Shown piece by piece: positions 32,901 through 43,739 of a DNA stretch of 64,000 bases (its first letter is position 1; each line of letters begins with the position of its first letter). Source of the stretch: Cycas panzhihuaensis (Eukaryota; Cycadophyta). The DNA lies in contig CM041465.1 in NCBI GenBank assembly GCA_023213395.1, forward strand, positions 122,085,741 to 122,149,740, in the 5' to 3' direction. Under the pieces are notes generated by a model, which was given only the letters and a program-made list of their open reading frames with translations, was not told where the DNA came from and made no database searches. The translations under genes and the position numbers were made by a program.

Positions 32901-34240
32901 CTAACTTCTTTGGTGCACCCATTGACGACTCTCTCCTCGATGAGTCTATCCTGACGATTCAGGGAGTCTCTCCCCATCCACTCATCAACAATTAGTGGTA
33001 TGGTGACATAGTGTGGTATCTTACACAGTAGCAATACCGCCCCAATGCCAGTAGTAAAGTTAGATCTCATATCTGGACTTCTGCCAGGCAATACCTCCTC
33101 ATGGACGAGATATTATACAAGAGGTCCTTTGATGGGATCCTCCTTCGCTGTATCACTACTGACGAAGCTGACTAGGTACTTTGCAAATACCACCATGGTA
33201 TTTGTGGAGGTCGCTTTAGGGGTCAATCTATGGCTTAGAGGATCCTTCGCATGGGTTATTTCTGGTTGCTCCTTTTCAAGGATGCTCATGCCTTCACTCT
33301 GAAATGTCGGCGATGTCAGGAACACGCCAACATTTCCCACGTGCCTTCTGAGGCCCTACATCCTATTGTTTCACCATGGCCTTTCGCTCAGTGGGGACTA
33401 GATCTCATTGGAGCTATCTCTCCACCTTCGTTGTCGCAGTACAAGTTTATCTTGACTGCCACGAAGTATTTCACTAAATGGGCAGAGGCCATCCCCTTGA
33501 TCACCACCCTTGGTAAAACGATTGCCACATTCATTTACTAGCACATCATTTGCTATTTTGGGATTTTAGACGTCCTAATCACTGACAACGGAACTCCTTT
33601 CTGTAATAAAGAGATGGATGAGCTTTGTGAGAAGTTCAAAATTTCTCACAAGACTTCTTCCTCTTACTACCCTCAGGCAAATGGCTAAGTGGAGTCTTTT
33701 AATAAAACTCTCATCAGCATTCTCAAGAAAACCGTTGCTCAATCCCAAAAGGATTAGCACCTTCAGTTGCCCTCCACTTTGTGGGCTTACCGCACCTCTA
33801 TCCGTTCTACCACAGGAATGACCCCGTTCTCCCTGGTCTAAGGTACCAAGGTGGTACTCCTGCTGGAGGTGGAGATTCCTTCCTTGCGAGTCTCCCTTTG
33901 AGGTCTTATCGACGAAGAGTCAATCCGTCAGGCTCACCTTCTGGACCTCGAGGCTTTAGATGAGAGACGCTTAGCCGCTTATCAAGCTAACCTGGCATCT
34001 AAAGCTTGATCACAAAGGACCTACGATAAACACCTTCGTCCCTATCCTTTGTTTCCTGGGGATCACGTCCTCAAGCTTGAGTATCTCCATGATCGCTTGA
34101 CCAAGTTCAAACCCTGATGGGTTGGTTCTTTCGTCATTATCGAATCTCTTGATAATGGTGCCTATAGGATAGCCACCCTAGAAGGGCTTGAATTCGAGAA
34201 AGCTATTAATGGGAAATTCCTTAAAACATTTTACGCATGA
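32901..34240 (+). pseudogene. Tat element integrase
   Basis: Starts with an H-H...C-x2-C zinc-binding region (about 33190-33320). The catalytic core follows: W-G-L-D-L-I-G (33394-33414), I-T-D-N-G-T-P-F (33580-33603), and V-E-S-F-N-K (33691-33708), which carry the D, D and E. A C-terminal GPY/F-like block (F-K-P-x-W-V-G-S-F) lies near 34108 and the frame ends with F-Y-A-stop at 34240. Internal stops at 32995, 33539, 33688 and elsewhere are mostly TAG or TAA. Confidence 0.85.
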
Positions 34241-34849
34241 TCTTTCAGCAATCCCTTTGCCCTGCTCTGAAATGAGCCTAAACTACCATCTTAGGTTGTC
34301 CCCATTCTTCCCAACCATGGGTAGAATGGCAATTTAAGATGGATCCTTCTTCTTCTTTCTGGTTCCTTCTATGAAACCTGTGTTCCCGTACCCTCTCGGG
34401 AACCTTTATCTTCCTGCTTGGGCATTCCCCAACCGGGATGATGCTTTAGAGCATCGGCGCTCCTCTCTCCTGCCTACCGTTTCCTTCGCATATTCCACTA
34501 TGCTCTTCCGTAGACATGTATGCCGCTCTATCCTCTAACCTCACACCTCTCTGAATCATCTCCACTCACGACATGTGTATGTACTCATGTTAGACTTATA
34601 GCCATACGTGGAAGGGAACGTGTACATCATACAATAAAGTATTCACAACATAAAATATTCACAGCTTAACATTTACAACATACAAAATAAACATACATGT
34701 CATCCACACATGATATATACATAGCATCTCATATCTAAATGGGGTTCCAATTACCCCGTATATATATATATACATCAAACCCATGTCACACCATACATCT
34801 GGGAAGCTGGTGTCCTTATAGGGGGGGTACAATCATATGATCCTATATA
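34241..34849. other. spacer between integrase and the antisense ORF
   Basis: Convergent 3' ends: integrase ends on the plus strand at 34240 and the antisense ORF ends on the minus strand near 34850. It holds AT-rich patches (34620-34780, including a TATATATATATA run) and no coding motif. It would be 3' untranslated sequence for both. Confidence 0.6.
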
Positions 34850-35501
34850 TGACCCCCTGAAGTCCCGTGCTTTCCCCTATCAGAATCATATACACATCTC
34901 CTACTCTACTGCTGCCCCGCTCCTGGGGTACCATCTCCCGGTCTATGTGATCCCTCTCTTGGGGACCACATCCCTCCGAGGCTCCTCCTGGGCCTCCGCG
35001 AGCTGCCCGCCTCGCTTCCCTTGTCTCGTAGTCATCTGGGAGTCGTCATCACCGTGTGGGTATATGTCCTACTCCAGCTCGACCTCGATGCCATCTATGC
35101 CACCAGCTGATCGTATCAGGCCTGGATACGATCCCTCTCTCCTCAGAGTCCCTCCTCCATCACTTTGAGATGCTCTGTGAGTACCGCTATCTGGACTCTG
35201 CTCTCGGGATCTCCGCCTACTCTGCCCTGTGCCTCTAGAGCCTGCACCCGTCTACGTAGCTCGTCCCTCTCGTGCCTCACCTCATCTCTCTCCTGTTGTA
35301 GCTATCCCCAGGATGTCACGTGCTCTTGGGACTCCGTGGCCTATATGTCTCTTGCCCTCAGTAACAGGGTGAATGCCTCCATGTGGGTACCTGCCACTCT
35401 AGGCTCATCTCTTGCCTAGATAGGTGGTTGCCCCTCTGTATACACCTGAGGGAATATCTCCCTCACCACAGCCTCTATCAGTCTCTAGATCTTCGCTGCA
35501 C

Positions 35502-35607
35502 CTGCCAATGCAACATATCATGTATCAGTGTATATCTCGCCATATACCATAATCAAATCAAATATCTATCTGGATGCCAAACGACACTGAAAATGGTTAG
35601 GTCTCAC
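35502..35607 (-). other. predicted intron 2 of the antisense ORF (106 bp)
   Basis: On the minus strand CACAGTAG/GTGAGACC is a near-consensus donor and GCATTGGCAG/GTGC a good acceptor. The intron is AT-richer than its neighbours. Joining the flanks keeps an open, Gln/Glu-rich frame that leads into the coiled coil. Confidence 0.65.
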
Positions 35608-36775
35608 CTACTGTGGCTTCCAACTCCTCTGGTCGTGCGGCATCTTCCCCTCCTGGCTCTCCACCAGTTGCAGGTGCCTCATCCTCAGGCACCTCCTCTG
35701 CCTAGGCCTCCCTCCTCGCAAGGACCAGCTTAGCTCGTGTCCCTCTAGATCCCCTCACAATCCGTAGCCTATGGGCCCTGGTCACGGGCCCCCTGCTCTC
35801 GTCCTGCACTCTTGATAGGCCTGCCTCTCCTCTTGTAGCCCCGGATGGACCCTCTGTGCCTCTTGCCATCACTGAGGGACCTGCCTCTCCTGCAGGTCAT
35901 GACGGGCTAGCCCTGTCTCCTCCGTCATCCCCATCGTCTCCATCATCACCACCTATAGGCACTCCTGCTCTGCCTGCCTCATCATCACTGTCCCACCTCA
36001 CCGTCCTATAGGGCTCTGCTATGTAGTTTGGCAGGGTGAGGAGGTCTAGTGATGTCGCCTCCACCGATTGTCAGACATGAGCTCGGTCCTCTGTCCATCT
36101 CAATCGAGTCTACCACCTGTGGACCATCGGGGCCCGCTCTGTGATGGGGTGTGGTCCCCCCGCTGGTGCCACTACCGCGAAATGATCAAAAAACCAACAT
36201 TGTAGTAGTGTGCTATATGACAACCTGCCTCTGTTGGTCATCCTGATAGTGTCTAACTGGGCAATGAGGTTTGCTGCTATCAGGGTCGCCCAGTCCATCC
36301 TCTCGCTAGCTTCGCAGCGGCAAACTGCATCCAACTATCCACTCGGTATATTCCTATAGTTCTGTTTCTGGGAAATCTAGAACATAACGCACAGTATAAC
36401 CAACTTCCTCACCTGAGGAATCCCTGACATCAGCATGGTCTAGAGGGGAGCTCCCCTCCGCTCCCATCTATCTGCTCCTGTGAAGAACAGGGCTACCTCC
36501 CTGTGTGCTACCTCTGGCGGCATCCCAGTCTCACCGGCCTCCCCGTCACGGTACTCCCAATGATCCGTGTATGTCCCTCGGCATAACCATTACGTCACCT
36601 ACCTATGGTAGGTGGAACACATGTCTCCTCCTATCCTAATGGGATACTATGTTGACCAGTAACCTCTGATCTGATGCATACTGAGGTGTCTTGAGGGCCT
36701 TGTATAGGCCACACCTCTGCAGGATCTCCATGTCCTCCTGTGACGCCATCTCCATGTAACTCAACATGGCCATAC

Positions 36776-36863
36776 CTATATTCTCGGGTTATCCACTACG
36801 ATGATAGCATGTCCACATCAAAAACAATCAAAGTTAGCTTTATGTCAGTTACTATCACTCCTT
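36776..36863 (-). other. predicted intron 1 of the antisense ORF (88 bp)
   Basis: On the minus strand the donor is GTAAGGAG and the acceptor GAATATAG/GTATGG. Removal joins the Lys-rich first exon in frame to M-A-M-L-S-Y-M-E-M-A-S-Q-E-D. An alternative acceptor (ATCGTAG) lies 20 bp upstream but gives the wrong phase. Confidence 0.5.
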
Positions 36864-36992
36864 ACTCTCTTAAAACTCTCTCTGTCTGTGATTTGGGGCT
36901 CTTTGGGCCCTTTTGCTCTTTTTCTGCTTGCTTGGCTTCATCGTCTTGAACTTAGTGCAGCTAAGTTCGATGGGTCCCACGGTGATTGGGTC

Positions 36993-37030
36993 CCGCGGTA
37001 ATGATCATGGCACTGCGATCATTATCGCGG
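36993..37030. promoter_or_regulatory. 14-bp imperfect palindrome between the divergent ORFs
   Basis: CCGCGGTAATGATC (36993-37006) and GATCATTATCGCGG (37017-37030) are inverted copies with one mismatch and a 10-base gap. They lie just upstream of the antisense ORF start and upstream of the sense second RNase H. A binding site for a dimeric protein, or a small hairpin, is plausible. Confidence 0.45.
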
Positions 37031-37990
37031 TATGAACGACGATCCCCCAAAAGGGGGGATTTCTGCTCTGAAAACCAAAAAAAAATTCCTGGTGGACCTC
37101 GTGGGGCCCACCAGGACTAGGGCTCCCTAATGCCCAGGTCCCTGCCTCTTTCTGGGTCTAATTCAGACTCTGAGAGGCCTCTGATTGCCCATAAGGGGCA
37201 TTAAAATTACACAAAAATTTACAAAAAACTAATGAAATTTGAACTTCGAAATAGGTTGGGTTTAGTGACATCCACTCACTGGATCTAGTCTCGTTGTCAC
37301 CATCTCATCCTACTAATCTTACTGGCTCTCTCTGATCTCCGATCCAATGGTCCAATCTCTCCCTGCATGCCTCTGAAGTTAGGTGGTGCTCCACTGCATA
37401 AGGGAATGGCTCTGGTTTCATATGAGAGCTGGTGAAAATGAATCCATTTTCCCGTTTGATTTCCTTATATAGGCAAGGGCCCCAACGGGCACTTCTTCTA
37501 TTTTTGGCTCCACGACAGCCGTTGGGACCATCCTGTTTCCCTTATTGCCTTTGCCTTCTGGCCCTATCACCCATTATGCTCTCTTGACATCCTTTTTGCG
37601 CTTTCTTAGAAGTGCATTTATGGTGCCTCATTTTTTACACTTTTTCCCTGGGCCCTTCCATCTCGTTTTGCATGCCACTCCCATGCATGCCTGAGTTTAT
37701 ACTTGTTTGGCTCATTTTGTCACCTTGGACTCATTCTCGCAGTCCTTTTTTGCTCTTAGGGTCCCCAAAGGGAATGCTCCCCCACTCAGGGGCATGTCTC
37801 ACTTCCCGAAGTGACCTTTTGGCGCCCCAGGAGACTTTTTCCTTCGACCACTCTCTGTTGGTGATCGGACTGCTTGCTCTCGCCCTAGGTAACCTCATTG
37901 CTAGGTCCTCCTACCCTTTACAGCCATTTTCTGCTTGCCTTTCGAGTGTTGCTTTCATTATCCATTGACTACCAAGACTTTGTGTCACCT
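37031..37990. other. region upstream of the second RNase H
   Basis: No coding motif. With 36942-37030 it forms the intergenic space from which the antisense ORF and the second RNase H diverge, so it may hold promoters for both. A short GGGGCC-rich patch lies near 37100. Frames of about 100 codons at 37612-37968 do not resemble known proteins. Confidence 0.5.
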
Positions 37991-38497
37991 ATGTCCATCT
38001 ACATCTTTACCGACGGCGGAAGCCGCGGTAACCCTGGACCTTCTGCCGTTGCATGGATTCTCTGTAGCCATTCTGGACACGATCTCCTCTGCTCTGGGAT
38101 CTTCCTCCCAGAGGCTACTAATAATGAAGCTGAATATACAGCTGTTATTGAAGCCCTTACTGATGCTCTCCATTTCCATCACAGATCCATCGTTTTGCTT
38201 TGTGACTCTCAAGTTGTGGTGTCCCATCTCACCTAGGTTTACCAGGTGCGGTGCCCCCACTTGAGGACTCTTGCTTTCGTCGCCAGGTCTCTCCTGGCTC
38301 GCTTCTCTTCCGTCGATATCTAGCATATCCCTTGGGCCCTCAACGCTGAGGCAGATAGTCTCGTTTGCCTCATCCTTGAGTGTCGCCTTCCTCTCCTTGC
38401 TAATCGTCTCTGAGGCTTGTCCCCCTGTCGCCCAAGCCCTAGGTCATCTTACACTTTGCTTTGCGACCCATTCGCACCTTCGAAACCTGGCTGCTAA
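37991..38497 (+). pseudogene. second (archaeal-like) RNase H of the Tat element
   Basis: An independent ORF starting at ATG 37991. It shows I-F-T-D-G-G-S-R-G-N-P-G-P (38009-38040), A-T-N-N-E-A-E-Y-T-A (38116-38145), L-L-C-D-S-Q-V-V-V (38197-38220) and N-A-E-A-D-S-L (38342-38362). All four catalytic acids (D, E, D, D) are therefore kept. The TDGGSRGNPG and NNEAEY motifs are those of bacterial/archaeal-type and plant cellular RNase HI-like proteins, known as a second RNase H in Tat elements. Three in-frame stops (TAG 38234, TAG 38321, TGA 38411) break an otherwise continuous frame of about 168 codons. It lies 3.75 kb downstream of integrase, beyond the antisense ORF. Confidence 0.88.
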
Positions 38498-38810
38498 TGA
38501 GGTAAAACTATGGCGCCTACCCTTTGCTTACTCTTTACTTGATTATGCATATCCTTCTACATCTTTCGTGGTGGGGGTAACCCCCTTGCCTTTCTCATCT
38601 TTCCAGTCGATTCCTAGGTGGCTCATAGGTAGCCCCTATATTGTCTCCACTGCTACTTTCAGATCCTTGCATTCCACCATGACACTCGTTGGCACCCTTG
38701 CCTACTGTTATGATCTTGATTGATATATCTATATACACATGTGCTACTGACAATTGTGTTGCCAGCATTCGCCATTGCACCAGGCTTTTGAGCAGCGAGG
38801 CTCTACTGTC
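38498..38810 (+). other. 3' untranslated region of the Tat element
   Basis: Between the second RNase H and the polypurine tract. A frame continues on the plus strand to about 38723 without recognisable motifs. Confidence 0.55.
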
Positions 38811-38820
38811 AAGGGGGTAG
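38811..38820 (+). other. Tat element polypurine tract
   Basis: AAGGGGGTAG directly before the 3' LTR. Confidence 0.85.
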
Positions 38821-41553
38821 TGTTTCTCAGCTTCCGGGAATGGATACAGAATTACTGACTCAGGTAAATACATGTACCTTTCTCACCTTATCATTGCTTT
38901 CTTTTGATGAGTGTTTGCTTGTATGTCTGCATGTTTGTGGCTTTGTAGATGACTTTATCTTCGTCTACACTTATTTTAGCCTATGACGACTATAGCAGGG
39001 GCACACTCTCAACAAGTGTGGCACCCTGGTGGCCACCCCACTTCCCGCATTCTACCCTCCTCGCTCCAAGATCCACTCGACTTATGCCACCTCTGCCCGT
39101 GTGATGACCCGTCATTATTTGGTTGACTTGCCACATCGTCTAGATCCTATTTTTGCTCTTTTTGGACCGGTTTGTTGGCTTGTTTACCCCCAGGTAGGTG
39201 TCTCAGCCCCCTATTGGGCCTTTTTATCATTTGCCCACAGCCTAGATTGGCTGGCTGGGCCTGGTTTTGCCTTTAGGCTAATACCACTGCAATTTTCGTG
39301 GTACCGCCAAAAAATCCACGGTACCGCAGATTTTACGGTGGTATGACTGTTCTAATTTATTTTTTAAAAATTTATCATGGTAATTTCACATTTATTATGA
39401 AACTACCATGTGTTTCATGACTTAACTCACTGCCAGTCGCACCCTAATTGCTCGCTTTAGGGTTTGGGTTGGGTATTTAAGTCATCATTTACTCATTTTT
39501 TAGAACTTTTGGCTCACTTTTTGGATTGCTTCTCAAGGAAATCACTTTGTGCTCTGTTATTCTCTGCTACCCTACTACTGCTACAGGACCTATGTCTCTC
39601 CTCCAGCACCCAGCTCTCCTTCAATGTGGCTAGGACATCTTCCCAACCCTTTCACACACCTTGGAGAGGGCCCCTTGGCGAGATCTCAGCAGATTCTTGC
39701 CCCGGGCAACCATCAAGCATTCCAAGTGTAGGTGTTCTTCCTCCAACTCTATTAGCAGGGTTCTAAACCTGCTGCACCACAGTTTTTGGGTTGATTTCTC
39801 AGCCTCTCCTTACTAGCCTTTGATTGAGGCAAGCGCCTCTCCTCTTCCTCTCAAGTATTCATCGATTTGAGTTATTTTTTTATGCAATTGATGCTCTATC
39901 TTGCTTGTCTCCTTACTTATCTTTGTAAGGGTTGTTTTCCCCTTTATATTAGACTGTTTTACTCCTATTATAGTGCCTCCTTGCCTGCGTTTGTTGCTCA
40001 AGGTAGTGGCACATAGGGTTAACATAGGGTTTGGGAGAGAGCTGGGTGGATTCCGCACCACCTTCCATGCTCCTCAAGCAGCTTTAAGCCCCCCAAACCT
40101 TCCTTCTTGCCCTGTCTTATCCTTGGCACTCAAACAAGGGTTTATTGGGTCTTCCTTAGCTGCTAAATTCAGCGTTGTCACATGTTACAGTGCTAGTTTG
40201 AGGGCTTGTGCTTAGGTCCAAGCAACTCACATAAGTCCTGACTACTTGTTCTTTGACTAACTCTTTTCCCGGTAGCCCAGTTTACTCTTCATAGCACCCT
40301 GGCTTGCCATAGGTCTTCTTTGGCTCCTTTCAACTCCCTTGCTACTGTTTCTAGCCATCTTTCTTATCCTTTCCCTCGCTGCTTTGTGGCTTTTGGGGGA
40401 GGTTAGGGTTGTTCTTTACGGGAGGTGAGCCACTCTGAGGCTTACCAGTTGCTTTCCTTTTGCTTTGGTTGTCCTCCGTTACATATTATCATCATTGTGT
40501 TGATGCTAATATATACGTGTTTAAGTTTATATTTGTTTTGTATAGACTTGTATTGTTAGGATCTTTCCATTGCATGTTAGTACTCTTTCTCCGGAAAGGG
40601 GGAGGTTGACGTTTGCTTGCAGGTACTTGGAGAGTGTAAAGGGCCTTTTCTGCTCATCCCTTTGTCAGTAAGTGCTTCTATGCATGTTGTACTTTCATAC
40701 TTTATTTATTACTAGTATTTGGTATCTTTCTTTCCTTAGTTTTATACTTTAATATTTTTCCCGGGGAAGGTAAGAGAGCCCCCCATTCCAACCCGCCACG
40801 ATATTTTCACAACCGCTGCGCCTTGTGGAGTAGTTTTGGATGTCCCTTGTGAGCGCCATCATCACAACATGCTTTCGGTCCAGGTACACGCTCTCGCTCC
40901 GCCCTACCACTCTTTCCTTTTAAGTTTCCTTTACATAAGTAGTAATTAACTCATTGGAAATCAAAAGGAGAAATCAACTTTACTTTGGTTCATGCTTTAT
41001 TTACTTTGTTGTATGCATCTTCTTTTCTGGCCATAGGAAAAGGTCTTAGGAAACCGTCCCTTTCACCTTTTCCCCCCCTTTGCTGTGCAAGCTTCTTACT
41101 TTCCTTATTATTTGTGTGTTTGGTTAGTTTGCGTAGGCATACCTTGACCCACCTCCTTAGGTCATCCCTCTTACTTTCCTTTGGTTCCCCGCTTTGCCGG
41201 ATAACCAAGGTGACCCTGTCCTTAGGCCACCCGCTTGCCTATCCTTCCTTGTTTCCCGTTGTTCTAGGGAAACCCTCGAAGGCTCCTCTCCTTCCCCTTC
41301 CGGCCATCCAAGGGTGGGAGGATCCTTCCCTTAGGTCAACACAGGCTAACCCTACGCCTCCTCACCTCTTGTTCAAAGTGGGGAGATTACCCTTTGGTAG
41401 CTATATTCCATTGCACGTCCCGAACTCGTGCTCTAGTGCACAGGGCACCCTGCGTGGTATTTACTCTACTTATAGGTCTCTTTCTCGATCATATTATCAC
41501 CCGCTCTTACTGTGCCTATTTAGTTAGGTAGATATCCTATAGATGCACGTCCA
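38821..41553 (+). repeat. Tat element 3' LTR (2.73 kb)
   Basis: Begins TGTTTCTCAGCTTCC and ends GATGCACGTCCA, then the duplication CCTTA. It keeps more CG sites than the 5' LTR. A CG-rich cluster near 39290-39345 has several copies of GGTACCGC/CGTGGTACC; the matching part of the 5' LTR (25250-25310) has lost most CGs. Confidence 0.93.
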
Positions 41554-41558
41554 CCTTA

Positions 41559-43546
41559 CATATAACTATTGAAAAGCTAAAGATAAAAGCTAAAAAACTA
41601 CAAAAGAGAAACTAAATAAAAAGATATAAATATAATCTTTCTAAAGTTAATATTCTTCATAGGTGTGCTCATGCTTTACATTATATATGAATTCAAAATC
41701 TAATCAAACTCGCAACATTAGAAAGTAGATATAAAATACTTAGTTTCATACATATTATGATTAAGAGTTAACATACTATATAATTTGTTATAATTTTCCT
41801 AACATGATTGAATAGATGTGTGATAAGTCAATTTTATAAATATATCTTTTAGCAAATGACCATAATTCTTTAATATAATTTCAAAGTCTAGAAATTTAAC
41901 ATGACAAGGAATTTAAATTTAAACAAACAGCTTCTAAAGTTAGTTTTATTTGAATAGAGTACTTCTAAAATAAATGGAATGTGTTCAAATTTGGCATTCT
42001 ATTTTAAGATGAACTAATTATATGAATATACTAGATCTCTAAAATGAATTGTCCTGATTGATATTTTGCCAGTAAAATAGCAAATATTGCTTTAATTTTT
42101 TTTCACAAGTGGGCCATCAATATTTTATGTATAATAATATTATAATTTTTATGCTTTTATTTTACCCCATAACTGGCAAACCAAATCTTTAATGATGAAG
42201 GATTTGCTATGTAATGTGTTGACAATATATCTTAACTAATAATCTAACTTAAGATATGACTAATTAGGAAATTACAGTAAAAGTAATACTAGCTAAGCAT
42301 TTAATTTGAAATGTTTGTATGTACAAAAGATTATCCCAATATCCAGTGTTCTAATTGACCATGCATTTTTGTCTCATTTATCAAGGTATGGTTGCATATC
42401 ACTTTTACTTTTATATTTTGATGATGTCATAACCCTAAACCCACTATTTTAGTAAAAATATCAATTAGCTTATTCTAAAGTCAACTTATTATGCCATGAA
42501 TTTTGATACAATAAGTAACCTCTCTATGTCTATTTGAGCTGAAATAGATGATATTGGAACTAGGAATGACGAGTTATACATTGTGGTAGGAATTAAGGGA
42601 GTTTAGATACAAATCCATACTATGTGGCATTGGTGTGCATACTTAAGGTTTGATGTAAAAAGAAAATGGAGTAGAATATATGTAAAGTCGTATACTATAT
42701 TTGGTGTAAAAAACTTAAATATATAATTAATATTTCCATAACTTAAGAAGCCTACTTTCATTAGTTTTGGAACTAAGAATTCATCTTGCAATAGAAATAA
42801 GTGTAGAAATTATGTAATATCAAATGTTACTTCTCCTATAATGAAAATTAAAGGCACAATTCAGATTTCTATAACTTAAGAAAAATATTCGTATTAAATT
42901 AAGAACCAATAACTAATATTTCATGTAAATAAAAATAAAATATAATTTAAATTTTCTATAGATTTACTTAATAGAGCATCTATACAAGATTAGGACTAGA
43001 AAATTTATATTTTCAAGTGGGAATGCCAATTTCCTCAAGAAGCACTCTCCATCCAATGAATTAGAATTCTCTTCTCAAAAATCCACCCCCAAAACTAAAG
43101 CCCCAATATGAGCATAAGAGTATTAAAACTAGCCTTTAAGCTCGTAGCTTATTATACAAATTACCAAAATAATAGTGTATGACTTAAAATAACACTGTGA
43201 CTCAACAATTGATCATCGAATAATGAGTAACATAGGGCTCACCATGGCAAAGAAGCCTTAGAGTCATACCAAGGATGGGAATTTGTAGTTACAGACAGTA
43301 GTTGAAGCCCTAACAGTAATGTACATAATAAAAACAACATACCTAAGCTATAATTATCAAATAAAACATTATCTTTTCAATAAATAATGAACAAAATAAG
43401 TAGAAAATCACTTTAATTAGAATGTAGTGTTCCCATTTATGTGATTTCTTTTAATCAATTAGTTGGCTCCTATTGAGACATGGGGGCCCAACTTGACTCA
43501 CAATGAAGACTACAAAGGAGAAGACAAATAACCAATAATAAGATAG
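41559..43546. other. AT-rich DNA, unclassified
   Basis: Lies between the right duplication of the Tat element and the LTR of copia D. No coding frames with motifs and no clear LTR ends. It should continue whatever was at 24285-24767 before the Tat insertion. Confidence 0.5.
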
Positions 43547-43723
43547 TGTTAAAATATATTAGAGTTATTAAACCTATGAAATATATAGACAAGAAGATAA
43601 GGAGTGTTGACATGCCCCTCAGAGTCAATTACCTCTCTTCTATGTCAAATATTTTACATGTAAACATATAAATAGCAAAAATCTTAGATTGGATATGAGG
43701 TTGAGATGGATATTATCTTAATA
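43547..43723 (-). repeat. 3' LTR of copia element D (minus strand, 177 bp)
   Basis: On the minus strand it begins TATTAAGATAAT (TG changed to TA) and ends ATATTTTAACA. A purine tract GGGAGAGAAA (complement of 43724-43733) precedes it. It lies just after the RNase H end of copia D. The other LTR is outside the window. Confidence 0.6.
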
Positions 43724-43739
43724 TTTCTCTCCCATAATC

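Larger units (their letters stand above)
34850..36941 (-). pseudogene. antisense plant-mobile-domain ORF of the Tat element, spliced
   Basis: Minus-strand gene. The ATG at 36941 opens a Lys-rich exon (M-K-P-S-K-Q-K-K-S-K), then a predicted intron (36776-36863). The large second exon has H-V-F-H-L-P...V-M-P-R-D-I-H...L-G-V-P, the hallmark of the plant mobile domain (about 36545-36625). This is followed by a conserved block, an acidic G-D-D-G-D-D-G-D tract (near 35935) and a second predicted intron (35502-35607). The third exon has a coiled coil, Q-E-R-D-E-V-R-H-E-R-D-E-L-R-R-R-V (35250-35305). One frameshift near 36553 and many TAG stops break it. Plant mobile domains occur in extra ORFs of Tat elements; their function there is unknown. 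Confidence 0.75.
24773..41553 (+). mobile_element. complete Tat-lineage Ty3/gypsy element, 16.8 kb
   Basis: Bounded by long LTRs (24773-27433 and 38821-41553) and a perfect 5-bp duplication CCTTA (24768-24772, 41554-41558). Order on the plus strand: leader, gag, protease, RT, RNase H, integrase. Then comes a minus-strand plant-mobile-domain ORF with introns, then a plus-strand second RNase H, then a polypurine tract. Long LTRs, an extra antisense ORF and a second (archaeal-like) RNase H are established marks of the plant Tat group. Over the first 290 bp the LTRs differ by about 26 positions (9%), 23 of them transitions, so the insertion is old. Confidence 0.93.

Noticed and set aside
34619-34780. 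AT-rich block with direct repeats (AACATA/ATTCACA) considered as a CRISPR or satellite
   Set aside because: Repeats are short, irregular and few; no spacer structure. It is ordinary 3' untranslated low-complexity sequence.
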